DNA of 64,000 nucleotides from Leisingera sp. ANG1 (GTDB lineage Bacteria > Pseudomonadota > Alphaproteobacteria > Rhodobacterales > Rhodobacteraceae): NCBI RefSeq assembly GCF_000203975.2, contig NZ_AFCF02000006.1:62001-126000 (forward strand), given 5' to 3'. The translations under genes were made by a program, and so were the position numbers. Within the stretch, counting starts at the first letter, position 1. Each line of letters opens with the position of its first letter. The notes under the pieces were generated by a model. The model was not told where the DNA came from, ran no database searches, and saw only the letters and a program-made list of their open reading frames with translations. Shown here one piece after another: positions 8,447 to 17,759 of this stretch.

Positions 8447-9094
8447 TTACAGCCCCGCGATGATGGAGCGCAGGGTGGCGATGCCGTCGCCCTTCTCAGA
8501 CGAGGTCAGCACGATCTCAGGGTAGGCGGCGGGGTGTTTCGCCAGCGCGCCCTTGACCTGTTCCAGCACCTTGGCGCGGTCCTTTTCCTTGACCTTGTCG
8601 GCCTTGGTCATCACGCATTGGAAGGTAACGGCGGAGCTGTCCAAGAGCTTCATGATCTCGTCATCCACCGCCTTCACGCCATGGCGGCTGTCGATCAGCA
8701 CAAAGGCGCGGCGCAGGTTCTGGCGGCCTGACAGATAGCGTTTCAAGAGTTTCTGCCATTGCTCCACCACCTTGAGCGGCGCGTTGGCATAGCCATAGCC
8801 GGGCAGGTCGACCAGATAGAGCTCAGGCCCCTGGGTGAAGAAGTTGATCTCCTGGGTGCGGCCCGGTGTGTTGGAGGCGCGGGCGATGCCCTTGGTGCCG
8901 GTCAGCGCGTTGATCAGGCTCGACTTGCCGACGTTGGAACGGCCGGCAAAGCAGACCTCCACCCGGTCGGCATCCGGCAGGCCGTTCATCGCGACCACGC
9001 CTTTCAGGAACTCGGTCTCGCCCGCAAACAGCTTGCGGCCCTTTTCAGCGGAAATGTCGTCCGGCGCTTCGGCCAGGGAAAATTGCATCTGCAT
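8447..9094 (-). CDS. engB: Ribosome biogenesis GTPase YihA/EngB
   Basis: Essential GTPase needed for 50S subunit assembly. The 215-residue protein has the P-loop AGRSNVGKSS, the DLPGYGYA G3 region and TKADK G4. The reading frame is open further upstream, but the start at MQMQFSLAEA is chosen because its ATG overlaps the stop of the MOSC gene by one base (TGATG), a usual coupling signal, and because length then matches the family. It is part of the yidC-MOSC-engB string. Confidence 0.95.
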   Translation of the reverse strand: MQMQFSLAEAPDDISAEKGRKLFAGETEFLKGVVAMNGLPDADRVEVCFAGRSNVGKSSLINALTGTKGIARASNTPGRTQEINFFTQGPELYLVDLPGYGYANAPLKVVEQWQKLLKRYLSGRQNLRRAFVLIDSRHGVKAVDDEIMKLLDSSAVTFQCVMTKADKVKEKDRAKVLEQVKGALAKHPAAYPEIVLTSSEKGDGIATLRSIIAGL

Positions 9095-9846
9095 CACAGC
9101 ACCTTTACCGCGTCGCCCAGGCGGATTTCGCCGCCGCGCACCACCTCGGCGTAGACCGAGAAATCCTGGTGGCCCCAGTTGTCCTTGAGGGTCTTGAGCG
9201 TATCGGCGTCGCGTTCGCCGGTTTCGGGGTTGGCGGTGGTCGCCAGGCAGCGCACCACCCGCTCGCGCACCGCAAAGACGGCCGCGCCGATCTGCACCTC
9301 GCGGCCCAGCCAATCGTTCTCGGCCCAAGGATCATCCAGGTCGAACCAGATGTTGCCGCGCCAGCGCAGGGGAGAGAGTTCGTGCCCAATGGCCTGCTCT
9401 ACCGCGCGGTGGGAAGCCCAATTGCACAGGGTGATCGAGGGGAAGTCAGTGTCAGTCATGCCGCGGCCCGGCACCCGGATGATGCGGGCTGAGGCGCGGG
9501 CGGTAGCGGGCAGCAGCGGCTTTTCCCAATCAAGAAAGCGCTGCAGGTCCGCCGGATTTTCGGGATCAAAGGTAAAGTCGGGCCGCTGCGGGTGGGTCAG
9601 CGTGAGAAGCCCGGTGGCATCGTCCAGCCGCGCGTTGATGGCCATCAGGGCAGGGGACTGCGACCCGCGGGAGAAGTTGCCGCAGACCACCCATTTGCTG
9701 CCGTCGGCCTTGGACTGTTCGTTTGCAACCGCCCAAACGCGGTCGCCGGGCATGGTCTGCCCGGCGATCATGGTGACGCTTTCCAGTGCCTCCCGCCCAT
9801 GGGATTTGAGCGGGTGGCGCCAGATGTCTGTGACCTTTGCGGTCAT
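9094..9846 (-). CDS. MOSC domain protein
   Basis: A 250-residue protein with the N-terminal beta-barrel region (VTDIWRHPLKSHG) and a C-terminal MOSC domain in which the conserved cysteine is in ERVVRCLAT. MOSC domains occur in molybdenum-cofactor sulfurases and mARC/YcbX-type reductases. The family role here is unassigned. It overlaps yidC by 4 bases and engB by 1 base, so it is translated as part of this operon. Confidence 0.9.
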   Translation of the reverse strand: MTAKVTDIWRHPLKSHGREALESVTMIAGQTMPGDRVWAVANEQSKADGSKWVVCGNFSRGSQSPALMAINARLDDATGLLTLTHPQRPDFTFDPENPADLQRFLDWEKPLLPATARASARIIRVPGRGMTDTDFPSITLCNWASHRAVEQAIGHELSPLRWRGNIWFDLDDPWAENDWLGREVQIGAAVFAVRERVVRCLATTANPETGERDADTLKTLKDNWGHQDFSVYAEVVRGGEIRLGDAVKVL

Positions 9847-11651
9847 TCCTTCTCAGCCTTCGGCTTCTTCTTGAAGCTCGACTTGATGTTGCCGAACACG
9901 TCCGGTTTGTAGCCGTGGCTGCGCATGATCAGGTACTGCTGGCTGAAGGTGATCGTGTTGTTGGCGATCCAGTAGACCACCAGGCCGGAGGCGAAGCCGC
10001 CGAGCATGAACATGAACACCCAAGGCATCCAGGCAAAGATCATCTGCTGGGTCGGGTCGGTGGGCGCCGGGTTCAGCTTCTGCTGCAGCCACATCGAGAT
10101 GCCGAGCAGGATCGGCAGGATACCGATGAAGACCAGGGCCAGGATGCTTTCCGGTGCCGGGGAGGCGAAGGGCAGCAGGCCGAACAGGTTCATGATCGAG
10201 GTCGGGTCCGGCGCGCTGAGGTCCTGGAACGGGCCGAAGAACGGGGCGTGGCGCAGTTCCAGGGTGACGAAGATCACCTTGTAGAGCGAGAAGAAGATCG
10301 GGATCTGGATCAGGATCGGCAGACAGCCCGCGGCGGGGTTCACCTTCTCCTTTTTGTAGAGCTCCATCATCTCCTTTTGCATCTTCTGGCGGTCGTCGCC
10401 GGCGCGCTCCTTGAGCTTCTCCATCTCCGGCTGAAGCTCTTTCATCTTCGCCATGGAGGCATAGGATTTATAGGCCAGCGGGAACACCAGGATCTTGATC
10501 ACCACCGTGAGGCCGATGATAGCCCAGCCCATGTTGCCGATCAGGACGTTCAGGTTGTGCAGCAGCCAGAACATCGGCTTGGTCAGGAAGAAGAACCAGC
10601 CCCAGTCGATCACGTCCAGGAAGCCCTCTATGCCCGCTTTCTCGTAGCCGCGGATGGCGTCCCATTCCTTGGCGCCGGCAAACAGCTGGGTGGTGACTTC
10701 AGAGGACTGGCCCTCTGCCACGGTGACGGTCGGCAGCACGATGTCGGTCTGATAGATCTCGCGGCGCTCGTCGAATTTGGCGATGGAGCGGAAGCCCTGG
10801 CCCGGTGCGGGCACCAGGGTGGACATCCAGTAGTGATCGGTGAAGCCGATCCAGCCGTTGGCTTCGACCTGCTTGACGCTGGACTTGGAACCGTCGCGCG
10901 GATCGGGCTCGAAATCGGCCATGTCGTCATAATCGGTCTCGGCCAGCTCGCCATCGGTCATGCCGACCAGGCCCTCGTGCAGGATGAAGAAGTTCTTCAG
11001 CCCCTCGGGCTGGCCGTGGCGGGCCAAGGTGCCGTAGGGCGCCAGCGACACGGTGCCGCCGGAGGCATTGGCAACCGACTGGGTGACCGAGAACATGTAG
11101 TCCTCATCCACCGCGATGGTGCGGGAGAAGGTCAGGCCCTTGCCGTTGTCCCAGGTGAGCGTCACCGGGCTGTCCGCGGACAGGGTGGCGCCGTCCGGGG
11201 CAGACCAGATGGTGTTGGCGCCCGGCACGTCGTTCAGGGTCAGGCCCGCACCCGGGGCCCAGCCGTAGAGCGCGTAATAGGCGCCGGCCTCGCCCACCGG
11301 TTTCAGCAGTTTGACGATCGGGGAGCCTTCATCCAGCGTCTCGCGGTAGTCCTTCAGCGACAGGTCGTCGATCCGGCCGCCCTGCAGCGAGATGCTGCCG
11401 GTGACGCGGGGCGTGTCGATGGCGACGCGCGGCGCATCCGGGGCGGCGGCGTCTTCCGGGGCAGCCTCGGCCACGGCATCGGCACCAGCGGCGCTGGGCG
11501 CTGCGGCGGTGTCGCCGGCCGGGGCGGTTTCAGTGACCGCGGTTTCCGGCGCCTGTTCCGGTTCCGGCGGCGGGAAGAAAGTATACCACCCGAGGATCAC
11601 CAGAAAGCTGAGTACGGTTGCGAGAATAAGATTTTTGTTCTGATCGTCCAT
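9843..11651 (-). CDS. yidC: Membrane protein insertase YidC
   Basis: Inserts and folds inner-membrane proteins alone or with SecYEG. The 602-residue product has the Gram-negative plan: an N-terminal anchor helix (ATVLSFLVILGWYTFF), a large periplasmic beta domain, and a C-terminal five-helix insertase core, with a cytoplasmic helical hairpin rich in KMKELQPEMEKLKERA and a basic tail (FKKKPKAEKE). A low-complexity Ala/Pro/Glu segment follows the first helix. It lies in the classical neighbourhood of rnpA and yidD, although ttcA and an EAL gene separate them here. Confidence 0.97.
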   Translation of the reverse strand: MDDQNKNLILATVLSFLVILGWYTFFPPPEPEQAPETAVTETAPAGDTAAAPSAAGADAVAEAAPEDAAAPDAPRVAIDTPRVTGSISLQGGRIDDLSLKDYRETLDEGSPIVKLLKPVGEAGAYYALYGWAPGAGLTLNDVPGANTIWSAPDGATLSADSPVTLTWDNGKGLTFSRTIAVDEDYMFSVTQSVANASGGTVSLAPYGTLARHGQPEGLKNFFILHEGLVGMTDGELAETDYDDMADFEPDPRDGSKSSVKQVEANGWIGFTDHYWMSTLVPAPGQGFRSIAKFDERREIYQTDIVLPTVTVAEGQSSEVTTQLFAGAKEWDAIRGYEKAGIEGFLDVIDWGWFFFLTKPMFWLLHNLNVLIGNMGWAIIGLTVVIKILVFPLAYKSYASMAKMKELQPEMEKLKERAGDDRQKMQKEMMELYKKEKVNPAAGCLPILIQIPIFFSLYKVIFVTLELRHAPFFGPFQDLSAPDPTSIMNLFGLLPFASPAPESILALVFIGILPILLGISMWLQQKLNPAPTDPTQQMIFAWMPWVFMFMLGGFASGLVVYWIANNTITFSQQYLIMRSHGYKPDVFGNIKSSFKKKPKAEKE

Positions 11652-11796
11652 TGGGGACTGCCACCTCGTGTAGGGAAGGACACGTGGGGTTCAACAGAGG
11701 TGGGCCGCAAAGGTCAAGCAGAATCGCGGTGCAGCGGCGCGTCAAAGGGCACCGCTGCGGCAGAAAATCAAAGGAATTGAGCGTTCAGGGGGGCTG

Positions 11797-13338
11797 TCAG
11801 GGCGTTTGGCGGCCAATCGCGGGCGCATCCTGCAGCTTGGCCTCATGCGCGGCGATCCAATCAAGCGTCTGGTCGAACGGCATCGGGCGGCCGATGCCAA
11901 AGCCCTGCACATGGCCGCAGCCCAGCTGTGCCAGCAGCGCGTGTTCGCCTGCGGTTTCCACCCCTTCGGCCAGGGTCTCCAGCTCCAGCCGCTCGGCCAT
12001 GGTCAGAATGGCAGAGATCAGTTTCTGCTGCTCCGGGTCCTGATCGGCCTTCATCACAAAGGACCGGTCGATCTTGATGCGGGAGATATTGAAGCGGCGC
12101 ACCGCGGAGATCGAGGCATGGCCGGTGCCGAAATCGTCGAGGTCGATCGGGCAGCCCATCTCGCTGAGGGAGAGGATATTGCGGGTGACCACATCGTCGG
12201 GCTGATCGGTCATCACGGTTTCCAGGATTTCCACGCAGAGCCGGTCCGCGGGCAGGCCGAAACGCTCCAGCTCCCATTTGACGCGGCCTGCAAGGCCCGG
12301 GTTGCGCAGCTCCTGGGTGGCGAAGTTGACGCCGACGCAAGGCACTTTCACCCCGGCCTCGTCCCAGGCCCTGATGGCGACCAGCGCGTTATAGAGCATC
12401 ACCTGGCTCAGCCGGTCCATCAGCCCGGCCTCCTCCAGCGCGGGCAGGAAGGTAGAGGGCGGGATCAGCCCCTGCACCGGGTGCAGCCAGCGGGCCAGCG
12501 CCTCAAACCCCGAAACCCGGCCGGTGTCGGTGCAGATCTGCGGCTGGAACCAGGCCTGGATCTGGCCGGTCTCCAGTGCCGCTGCGGCTTCGTCGCGCAG
12601 GCTGGAGCGGCTGCTGGCGTGGCCGGGCATATCGGCGGAATAGGCGCGGATGCCGCCGGGGCCGTTGCTTTGCGCCTCCGACAGGGCGGCGATGGCGGCG
12701 CTGTTCCATTCGGCGCTGGTGCTGCCGGGCGCCCGGTTATGCTGGCAGAAGCCAAGCGAGGAGGTCATGTAGAGAGTGGTGCCGTCCAGCGCCACCGGCT
12801 CCTCCGTCGCGGATTGCATCCGCCCGGCCAGCTGAATGCACAGCTCCAGATCCAGTTGCAGGGTCGGTGCCAGGCAGACCGCAAAGCGGCTGTCGCCGAT
12901 CCGGGCGATGATGTCGTTCTGGCGCAGCGCCGACACGATTTGCGCGCCGCAATGCTGCATGATCCGGTCGCCGGCCTCCTGCCCGTGGCGGTCGGTCAGC
13001 TCCTTGTAGTCGTCAAGCTCCAGCACGAAGATGGCAGAGCGCAGGCCGCCCTCGCTGCATTCCGTGTGGATCCGGGCGGCCTCCTGCTCAAACCCGTCGC
13101 GCAGGATCATGCCAGTGACAGCGTCGCGCGGCACAGTGTTGCCGCGCTTGCTGAAGCCGCCGGCAGCGGCAATCAGCACGGGCAGGCCCAGGGCAACTGC
13201 CAGCAGCGCGGTTTCGCCGCCAAGCCAGAAAGTGGCAAGCGTCAGGGCGGGCAGAAAGGCCAGCATCGCAGGTCCCGCAAGAGCGGGGGCAAGGGTCTGC
13301 CTGAGGCGTGCCAAAATGCCTGAACCCGTATTTGTCAT
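11797..13338 (-). CDS. Degenerate-GGDEF / EAL domain protein, likely cyclic-di-GMP phosphodiesterase
   Basis: A 513-residue protein with two N-terminal membrane helices (about residues 20-60), a GGDEF-like domain (about 75-200) and an EAL domain (about 250-500). The GGDEF signature is degraded to GDSRF at residues 148-152, so cyclase activity is unlikely. The EAL domain keeps EAL at 279-281, a CVEILET motif and DDFGTGHAS, so cyclic-di-GMP hydrolysis is plausible. The degenerate domain may sense GTP, as in related proteins. It sits between ttcA and yidC in an otherwise housekeeping string. Confidence 0.9.
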   Translation of the reverse strand: MTNTGSGILARLRQTLAPALAGPAMLAFLPALTLATFWLGGETALLAVALGLPVLIAAAGGFSKRGNTVPRDAVTGMILRDGFEQEAARIHTECSEGGLRSAIFVLELDDYKELTDRHGQEAGDRIMQHCGAQIVSALRQNDIIARIGDSRFAVCLAPTLQLDLELCIQLAGRMQSATEEPVALDGTTLYMTSSLGFCQHNRAPGSTSAEWNSAAIAALSEAQSNGPGGIRAYSADMPGHASSRSSLRDEAAAALETGQIQAWFQPQICTDTGRVSGFEALARWLHPVQGLIPPSTFLPALEEAGLMDRLSQVMLYNALVAIRAWDEAGVKVPCVGVNFATQELRNPGLAGRVKWELERFGLPADRLCVEILETVMTDQPDDVVTRNILSLSEMGCPIDLDDFGTGHASISAVRRFNISRIKIDRSFVMKADQDPEQQKLISAILTMAERLELETLAEGVETAGEHALLAQLGCGHVQGFGIGRPMPFDQTLDWIAAHEAKLQDAPAIGRQTP

Positions 13339-13404
13339 TCCCAGACCTTTCGTCTGCAGCCGTTCGTTCGGCCCTGAGACTAAGGTGCTGATATAACCCG
13401 GGAG

Positions 13405-14292
13405 TTAACGCAGCTGGGGAATTTCCGGATTTTCGTCCGCGGAATCGGCAATCTTCAGCTCAAGGCCCGTGAAATCGAACAGTTTCGGGTCCAGAAGATG
13501 CGAGGGCCGTGCATTCATCAGTGCCCGGAACATTACCTGGCGGCGGCCCGGCGAGTTTGATTCCCACTGGTCCAGGATCTGTTTCACCTGCTGGCGCTGC
13601 AATCCGTCCTGGCTGCCGCAGAGGTCGCAGGGGATGATCGGATAGTTCATGGAGCGGGCAAATTTCTCGCAGTCGGCCTCTGCCACATGGGCCAGCGGGC
13701 GGAACACGAACAGGTCGCCTTCCTCATTGACCAGTTTGGGCGGCATCGTCGCCAGGCGCCCGCCGTGAAACAGGTTCATGAAGAAGGTTTCCAGGATGTC
13801 GTCGCGGTGATGGCCCAGCACCACGGCGGAGCAGCCTTCCTCCCGCGCGATGCGGTAGAGGTTGCCGCGGCGCAGACGCGAGCAGAGCGCGCAGTAGGTG
13901 CGCCCCTGCGGCACTTTGTCGACGACGATGGAATAGGTGTCCTGATATTCGATCCGGTGCGGCACGCCCATCTTTTCCAGGAACTCCGGCAGCACCGTCG
14001 CCGGAAAGCCGGGCTGGCCCTGATCCAGGTTGCAGGCCAAGAGGTCCACCGGCAGCAACCCGCGCCATTTCAGCTCATAGAGAACGGCCAGCAGGGTATA
14101 GCTGTCCTTGCCGCCCGACAGGCAGACCAGCCACTTGGGCGTGCTGCCGTCCTCGCGGCGCTCCACCATGCCGTATTGCTCAATCGCCTCGCGCGCGTAG
14201 CGCACGATGCGCTTCCTGAGTTTCTTGAACTCAGTGGTCGAGGGGGCGCCGGCAAACAGCGGGTGGATTTCGTCCAGATCATCATCAAGCAT
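13405..14292 (-). CDS. ttcA: tRNA 2-thiocytidine(32) synthetase TtcA
   Basis: Thiolates cytidine 32 of certain tRNAs using ATP and an iron-sulfur cluster. The 295-residue sequence has the PP-loop SGGKDS at residues 59-64 and the paired cysteines CALC at 133-136, and a further CDLC motif lies downstream. Length fits the family. It follows yidD by about 55 bases on the same strand. tRNA-Arg(ACG), a known TtcA target in enterobacteria, is encoded about 5 kb away, which is probably coincidence. Confidence 0.93.
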   Translation of the reverse strand: MLDDDLDEIHPLFAGAPSTTEFKKLRKRIVRYAREAIEQYGMVERREDGSTPKWLVCLSGGKDSYTLLAVLYELKWRGLLPVDLLACNLDQGQPGFPATVLPEFLEKMGVPHRIEYQDTYSIVVDKVPQGRTYCALCSRLRRGNLYRIAREEGCSAVVLGHHRDDILETFFMNLFHGGRLATMPPKLVNEEGDLFVFRPLAHVAEADCEKFARSMNYPIIPCDLCGSQDGLQRQQVKQILDQWESNSPGRRQVMFRALMNARPSHLLDPKLFDFTGLELKIADSADENPEIPQLR

Positions 14293-14348
14293 GCGCGCGC
14301 CCTAGCCGAGGACGGGCGTTTTGCCAAGGAAAAAAGGCGTGCGAGGGA

Positions 14349-14579
14349 TCAGTCCCTTTTCTCCGGCACCGGGTCATAGCCATCGCCGCCGAACGGGTGG
14401 CAGCGTCCGATGCGCCGCGCGGTCAGCCAGGCGCCTTTGATGGCGCCGTGTTTCTCCAGCGCTTCCAAAGCATAAGCCGAGCAGGTGGGCTGGTAGCGGC
14501 AGTTGAAGCCGACCCAAGGCGAGAACAGCAGCCGGTAGGCGCGCACAGGCAGGGCAAAGAGATGGGCCAGCGGGGTCAT
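14349..14579 (-). CDS. yidD: Membrane protein insertion efficiency factor YidD
   Basis: A 76-residue protein that assists YidC-dependent insertion. It shows the family signature [17 protein letters not shown] and the [17 protein letters not shown] motif with conserved cysteines. It lies 56 bases downstream of rnpA on the same strand, the position it holds across bacteria. Confidence 0.95.
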   Translation of the reverse strand: MTPLAHLFALPVRAYRLLFSPWVGFNCRYQPTCSAYALEALEKHGAIKGAWLTARRIGRCHPFGGDGYDPVPEKRD

Positions 14580-14635
14580 GGCGGATAGATAGGGGCAGGG
14601 CGGCCCGGTGGCAATGCGGCCAAAAGCCGGAGCGT

Positions 14636-15061
14636 TTACTGGCCGTGGATCTTCTTCAATGCATAGATCAGGTCGCGCTTCAGCTCCTCGAACGGGCGCT
14701 GGGCGGTCTCAATCGCGCGGCCAATCAGGACATAGTCCCAGCCCGGGCGGCCATGGGTGGGCAGAATCATCCGGGCGGCCTCGCGCAGGCGGCGCTTGGC
14801 GCGGTTGCGGGCCACCGCATTGCCGACTTTCTTGGAGCAGGTGAATCCCATGCGGATGCCACAGTCATCGTGGCGGTTGCGGCCCTGCACCATCATCGCC
14901 TTGGTGCCCTGCTTGCGGGCAGGGGGGCGGGCGCAGGCGAGGAAATCACGGCGCTTGGCCATGACCTCGATCTTTTGGGTGTCAGGCGGACAAACGGACA
15001 CCGCCGGAGGTGTGTCCCCACGGGCAGCGTTGCCGTCCTTGGGGGCCTCCGGCGGTGTCAT
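14636..15061 (-). CDS. rnpA: Ribonuclease P protein component
   Basis: Protein subunit of RNase P, which matures the 5' end of tRNAs. The RNR-type signature is visible as [14 protein letters not shown], followed by a typical C-terminal half ([18 protein letters not shown]). The 141-residue version has a longer N-terminus than many homologues. A later start at [13 protein letters not shown] (14962) is possible, but roseobacter RnpA proteins usually carry an extension, so I keep the upstream ATG. It follows rpmH by 23 bases. Confidence 0.93.
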   Translation of the reverse strand: MTPPEAPKDGNAARGDTPPAVSVCPPDTQKIEVMAKRRDFLACARPPARKQGTKAMMVQGRNRHDDCGIRMGFTCSKKVGNAVARNRAKRRLREAARMILPTHGRPGWDYVLIGRAIETAQRPFEELKRDLIYALKKIHGQ

Positions 15062-15084
15062 GTCCGTCAGAACAGGAACTGAGC

Positions 15085-15219
15085 TTATGCGCTCAGTTCT
15101 TTACGGCCGCGGGCGCGGCGTGCGTTCAGGATCTTGCGGCCTGCCTTGGTGGCCATGCGCGCACGGAAGCCGTGGCGGCGTTTGCGAACCAGGTTCGAAG
15201 GCTGATAGGTGCGTTTCAT
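15085..15219 (-). CDS. rpmH: 50S ribosomal protein L34
   Basis: A 44-residue, very basic ribosomal protein; the translation begins [18 protein letters not shown] and ends GRKELSA, which matches L34 along its whole length. It is the first gene of the rpmH-rnpA-yidD string. Confidence 0.97.
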   Translation of the reverse strand: MKRTYQPSNLVRKRRHGFRARMATKAGRKILNARRARGRKELSA

Positions 15220-15537
15220 CGCTCCGGTCTCCACATTTTTTCTTCGGGTGCGCGGAATCGCCCGCCCGGGGTCTATCTCGAAGCCCGGTCTTTAGGAGGG
15301 AATGGCGGGTAAGTCAAACCCTGCAAGGCGGGTTTTCGGGGAGATATGCAACATTTCTGCCAAAAACCGCGCCGGAGCGGCCTCCGGGCAGGGCGGATGT
15401 AACATCGGGGCAGTGATTCTGCCACAAAGCTCACGAATCCGGGGCAGGCGATCAAGCGCCTGTGATCCGGGGCTGCCGGACCTCGCGCAGGGGCCATTTT
15501 ATGCGTAGCAACAAAGAGCTTCATTTGAGACGGACCG
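15220..15537. other. Divergent intergenic region rpmH / VTT protein
   Basis: A 318-base gap between rpmH and the VTT-domain gene. Besides the rpmH promoter it holds GC-rich inverted stretches around 15370-15480 but no coding sequence or structured RNA that I can recognise. Any promoter for the rightward genes is not obvious. Confidence 0.6.
15289..15317 (-). promoter_or_regulatory. Sigma-70 type promoter of rpmH
   Basis: On the minus strand a TTGACT -35 box and a TAAAGA -10 box are separated by exactly 17 bases, about 70 bases upstream of the rpmH start. Both boxes are close to consensus and fit strong expression of a ribosomal gene. Confidence 0.7.
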
Positions 15538-16323
15538 ATGAGTGACATGACAGAGACACCGGAAACAGGCCCCCAGCCCAAGGAACAGGACGGCGCCAAG
15601 CCGGGCCTGGCGCGGCATCTGCCGCTGATTGCGGTGGTGGCGGTGGCGCTGACCGGCGCTGTGGTGCTGAAGGATTACCTGACCTTTGACACGCTGCGCG
15701 ACAACCGCGAGGCGCTGATGGCGTTCCGGGATCAGAACTACCTGGGGCTGGTTGCGCTGTTCATGGGGATCTACATCGTGATCGTGGTGTTCTCGCTGCC
15801 CGGTGCGGCGGTGGCGTCGGTCACCGGCGGGTTCCTGTTCGGGCTGGCGGCAGGCACGGCGTTCAACGTGATCTCAGCCACCATCGGCGCGGCGGGTATC
15901 TTTCTGGCGGCGCGCATGGGGCTGGGGGCCTGGCTCACTGCCAAGATCGAAGCGGCAGAGGGCCGGGTGCAGATGCTGAAACAGGCGCTGCGCGAAAATG
16001 AGGTCGAGGTTCTGCTGCTGCTGCGGCTGGTGCCGGCGGTGCCGTTTTTTGTCGCCAATCTGCTGCCCGCGCTGGTGGGGGTGAAATTCCGCAACTTCCT
16101 GTGGACCACCGCGGCGGGCATCATTCCCGGTGCCATCGTGTTTACCTGGATCGGCGTTGGCGTCGGCTCTGTCTTTGACCGCGGCGGCGATCCGGACCTG
16201 AGCCTGCTGTGGGAGCCGCATGTGATCGGGCCGATTCTGGGCCTCTGTGTGCTGGCGGCGATGCCGATCATTGTGAAAGCGGTGCGCGGGAACCTGCGCG
16301 GCCAAGCGAAGAAGGACAGCTGA
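15538..16323 (+). CDS. TVP38/TMEM64 (VTT domain) membrane protein
   Basis: A 261-residue inner-membrane protein with about five to six helices and the VTT/DedA-like core: FSLPGAAVASVTGGFLFG, then RLVPAVPFFVANLLPAL and GIIPGAIVFTWIG. Related eukaryotic and bacterial proteins are linked to lipid scrambling or transport. The bacterial role is not settled. The next gene starts 2 bases after its stop, so it forms an operon with the disulfide oxidoreductase. The same VTT plus oxidoreductase pairing recurs in other bacteria. Confidence 0.88.
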   Translation: MSDMTETPETGPQPKEQDGAKPGLARHLPLIAVVAVALTGAVVLKDYLTFDTLRDNREALMAFRDQNYLGLVALFMGIYIVIVVFSLPGAAVASVTGGFLFGLAAGTAFNVISATIGAAGIFLAARMGLGAWLTAKIEAAEGRVQMLKQALRENEVEVLLLLRLVPAVPFFVANLLPALVGVKFRNFLWTTAAGIIPGAIVFTWIGVGVGSVFDRGGDPDLSLLWEPHVIGPILGLCVLAAMPIIVKAVRGNLRGQAKKDS

Positions 16324-16325
16324 AC

Positions 16326-17744
16326 ATGCAAAGCATCACATGCGATCTTCTGGTGATCGGGGCTGGTTCCGGCGGGCTGTCGGTGGCGGCGGGCGCCAGC
16401 CAGATGGGGGCTGACGTGGTGCTGCTGGAAGGCCACAAGATGGGCGGCGACTGCCTGAACTACGGCTGTGTGCCCTCCAAGGCGCTGCTGGCCAGTGCCA
16501 AGGCGGCCCATGGCCAGGCGCATACGGCGGCGTTCGGCGTGGCGGATCAGGTGCCGCAGGCAGATTATGCAGCGGCCAAGGATCATGTGCGCGACGTCAT
16601 CGAAACCATCGCCCCGGTGGACAGCCAGGAGCGGTTTGAGGGCTTCGGCGTGCGGGTGATCCGCGAATTCGGGCATTTCGTCTCGGAAACCGAGGTGGCC
16701 GCCGGAGACTACCGCATCACAGCGCGGCGGATGGTGATTGCCACCGGTTCGGCGCCGCTGGTGCCGCCTATTCCGGGACTAGACAAGGTTCCCTATGAAA
16801 CCAACGAGACACTGTTCGACCTGCGCGAGAAGCCAGAGCATCTGCTGATCATCGGCGGCGGTCCAATTGGCATGGAAATGGCGCAGGCGCATATCCGTCT
16901 GGGCTGCAAGGTCACGGTGATCGAAGGCTTCAAGGCGCTGGGCAAGGATGATCCGGAAGCGGCGGCGCTGGTGCTGGATGCGCTGCGGGAGGAAGGCGTC
17001 GAGATTGCCGAGGGCGCCATGGTCTCCCGCATTGGCGGCCAGGCCGGGGCGATTGAGGTTGAGACCAAGGACGGCAGCACCTTCAAGGGCAGCCACCTGC
17101 TGATGGCGGTGGGGCGCAAGGCCAACATGGAACGGCTGAACCTCGCCGCCGCCGGGATCGAAACAGAAGGCAACGGCATCAAGGTGGACGAGAGCCTGCT
17201 GACCACCAACCGCCGCGTCTATGCCATTGGCGATGTGGCGGGCGGGATGCAGTTCACTCATGTAGCGGGTTATCATGCCAGCGTCATCATCCGCTCTGCC
17301 CTGTTCGGCCTGCCGTCCAAGGCGAAGACCAGCCATATCCCCTGGGCCACATATACCGATCCGGAGCTGGCACAGGTGGGGCTGACCGAAATGCAGGCGC
17401 GTGATCGTTACGGGGTGAAGCTTGAGGTGGCACGGTTCGACTACCATCACAACGACCGCGCCATTGCCGAGCGCAAGACCAAAGGATTTATCAAGGTGAT
17501 GGTGGTCAAGGGCCGTCCCGTGGGCGCGACCATCGCGGGCCATCAGGCGGGGGAGCACATCGCCTTTTGGTCGATGGCCATCGCCAACACCCTGAAAATG
17601 AGCCAAGTGGCTGCAATGGTTGCGCCTTATCCCAGTATGAGCGAGATTAACAAACGGGTGGCGGGGGCCTATTTCTCCCCGCGGCTGTTTGAGAGTAGCT
17701 TTGTTAAACGCGCCGTGCGCTTTGTTCAGCGCTGGATTTCATGA
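16326..17744 (+). CDS. FAD-dependent pyridine-nucleotide disulfide oxidoreductase
   Basis: A 472-residue flavoenzyme of the mercuric reductase/dihydrolipoamide dehydrogenase superfamily. It has the N-terminal FAD site VIGAGSGGLS, the redox-active disulfide C43-LNYG-C48, a second nucleotide site IIGGGPIGMEMA and a C-terminal dimerisation domain. It lacks the N-terminal metal-binding domain and the C-terminal cysteine pair of true MerA, so mercury reduction is unlikely. The start chosen is the ATG 2 bases after the VTT gene stop; an upstream in-frame start would extend into that gene. Confidence 0.87.
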   Translation: MQSITCDLLVIGAGSGGLSVAAGASQMGADVVLLEGHKMGGDCLNYGCVPSKALLASAKAAHGQAHTAAFGVADQVPQADYAAAKDHVRDVIETIAPVDSQERFEGFGVRVIREFGHFVSETEVAAGDYRITARRMVIATGSAPLVPPIPGLDKVPYETNETLFDLREKPEHLLIIGGGPIGMEMAQAHIRLGCKVTVIEGFKALGKDDPEAAALVLDALREEGVEIAEGAMVSRIGGQAGAIEVETKDGSTFKGSHLLMAVGRKANMERLNLAAAGIETEGNGIKVDESLLTTNRRVYAIGDVAGGMQFTHVAGYHASVIIRSALFGLPSKAKTSHIPWATYTDPELAQVGLTEMQARDRYGVKLEVARFDYHHNDRAIAERKTKGFIKVMVVKGRPVGATIAGHQAGEHIAFWSMAIANTLKMSQVAAMVAPYPSMSEINKRVAGAYFSPRLFESSFVKRAVRFVQRWIS

Positions 17745-17759
17745 ACTGAAGGCCGCTTC

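Noticed and set aside
9837-11780. A long open frame antisense to yidC (about 650 codons), and similar ones opposite the PepSY gene (6469-8109) and amt (58782-60602)
   Set aside because: In GC-rich DNA the frame opposite a real gene often lacks stops. The products are low-complexity, rich in His, Gln and Gly, have no ribosome site, and lie over well-identified genes.
16326-17744. Calling the flavoprotein a mercuric reductase
   Set aside because: It lacks the N-terminal HMA domain and the C-terminal vicinal cysteines of MerA, and no mer regulator or transporter is near.
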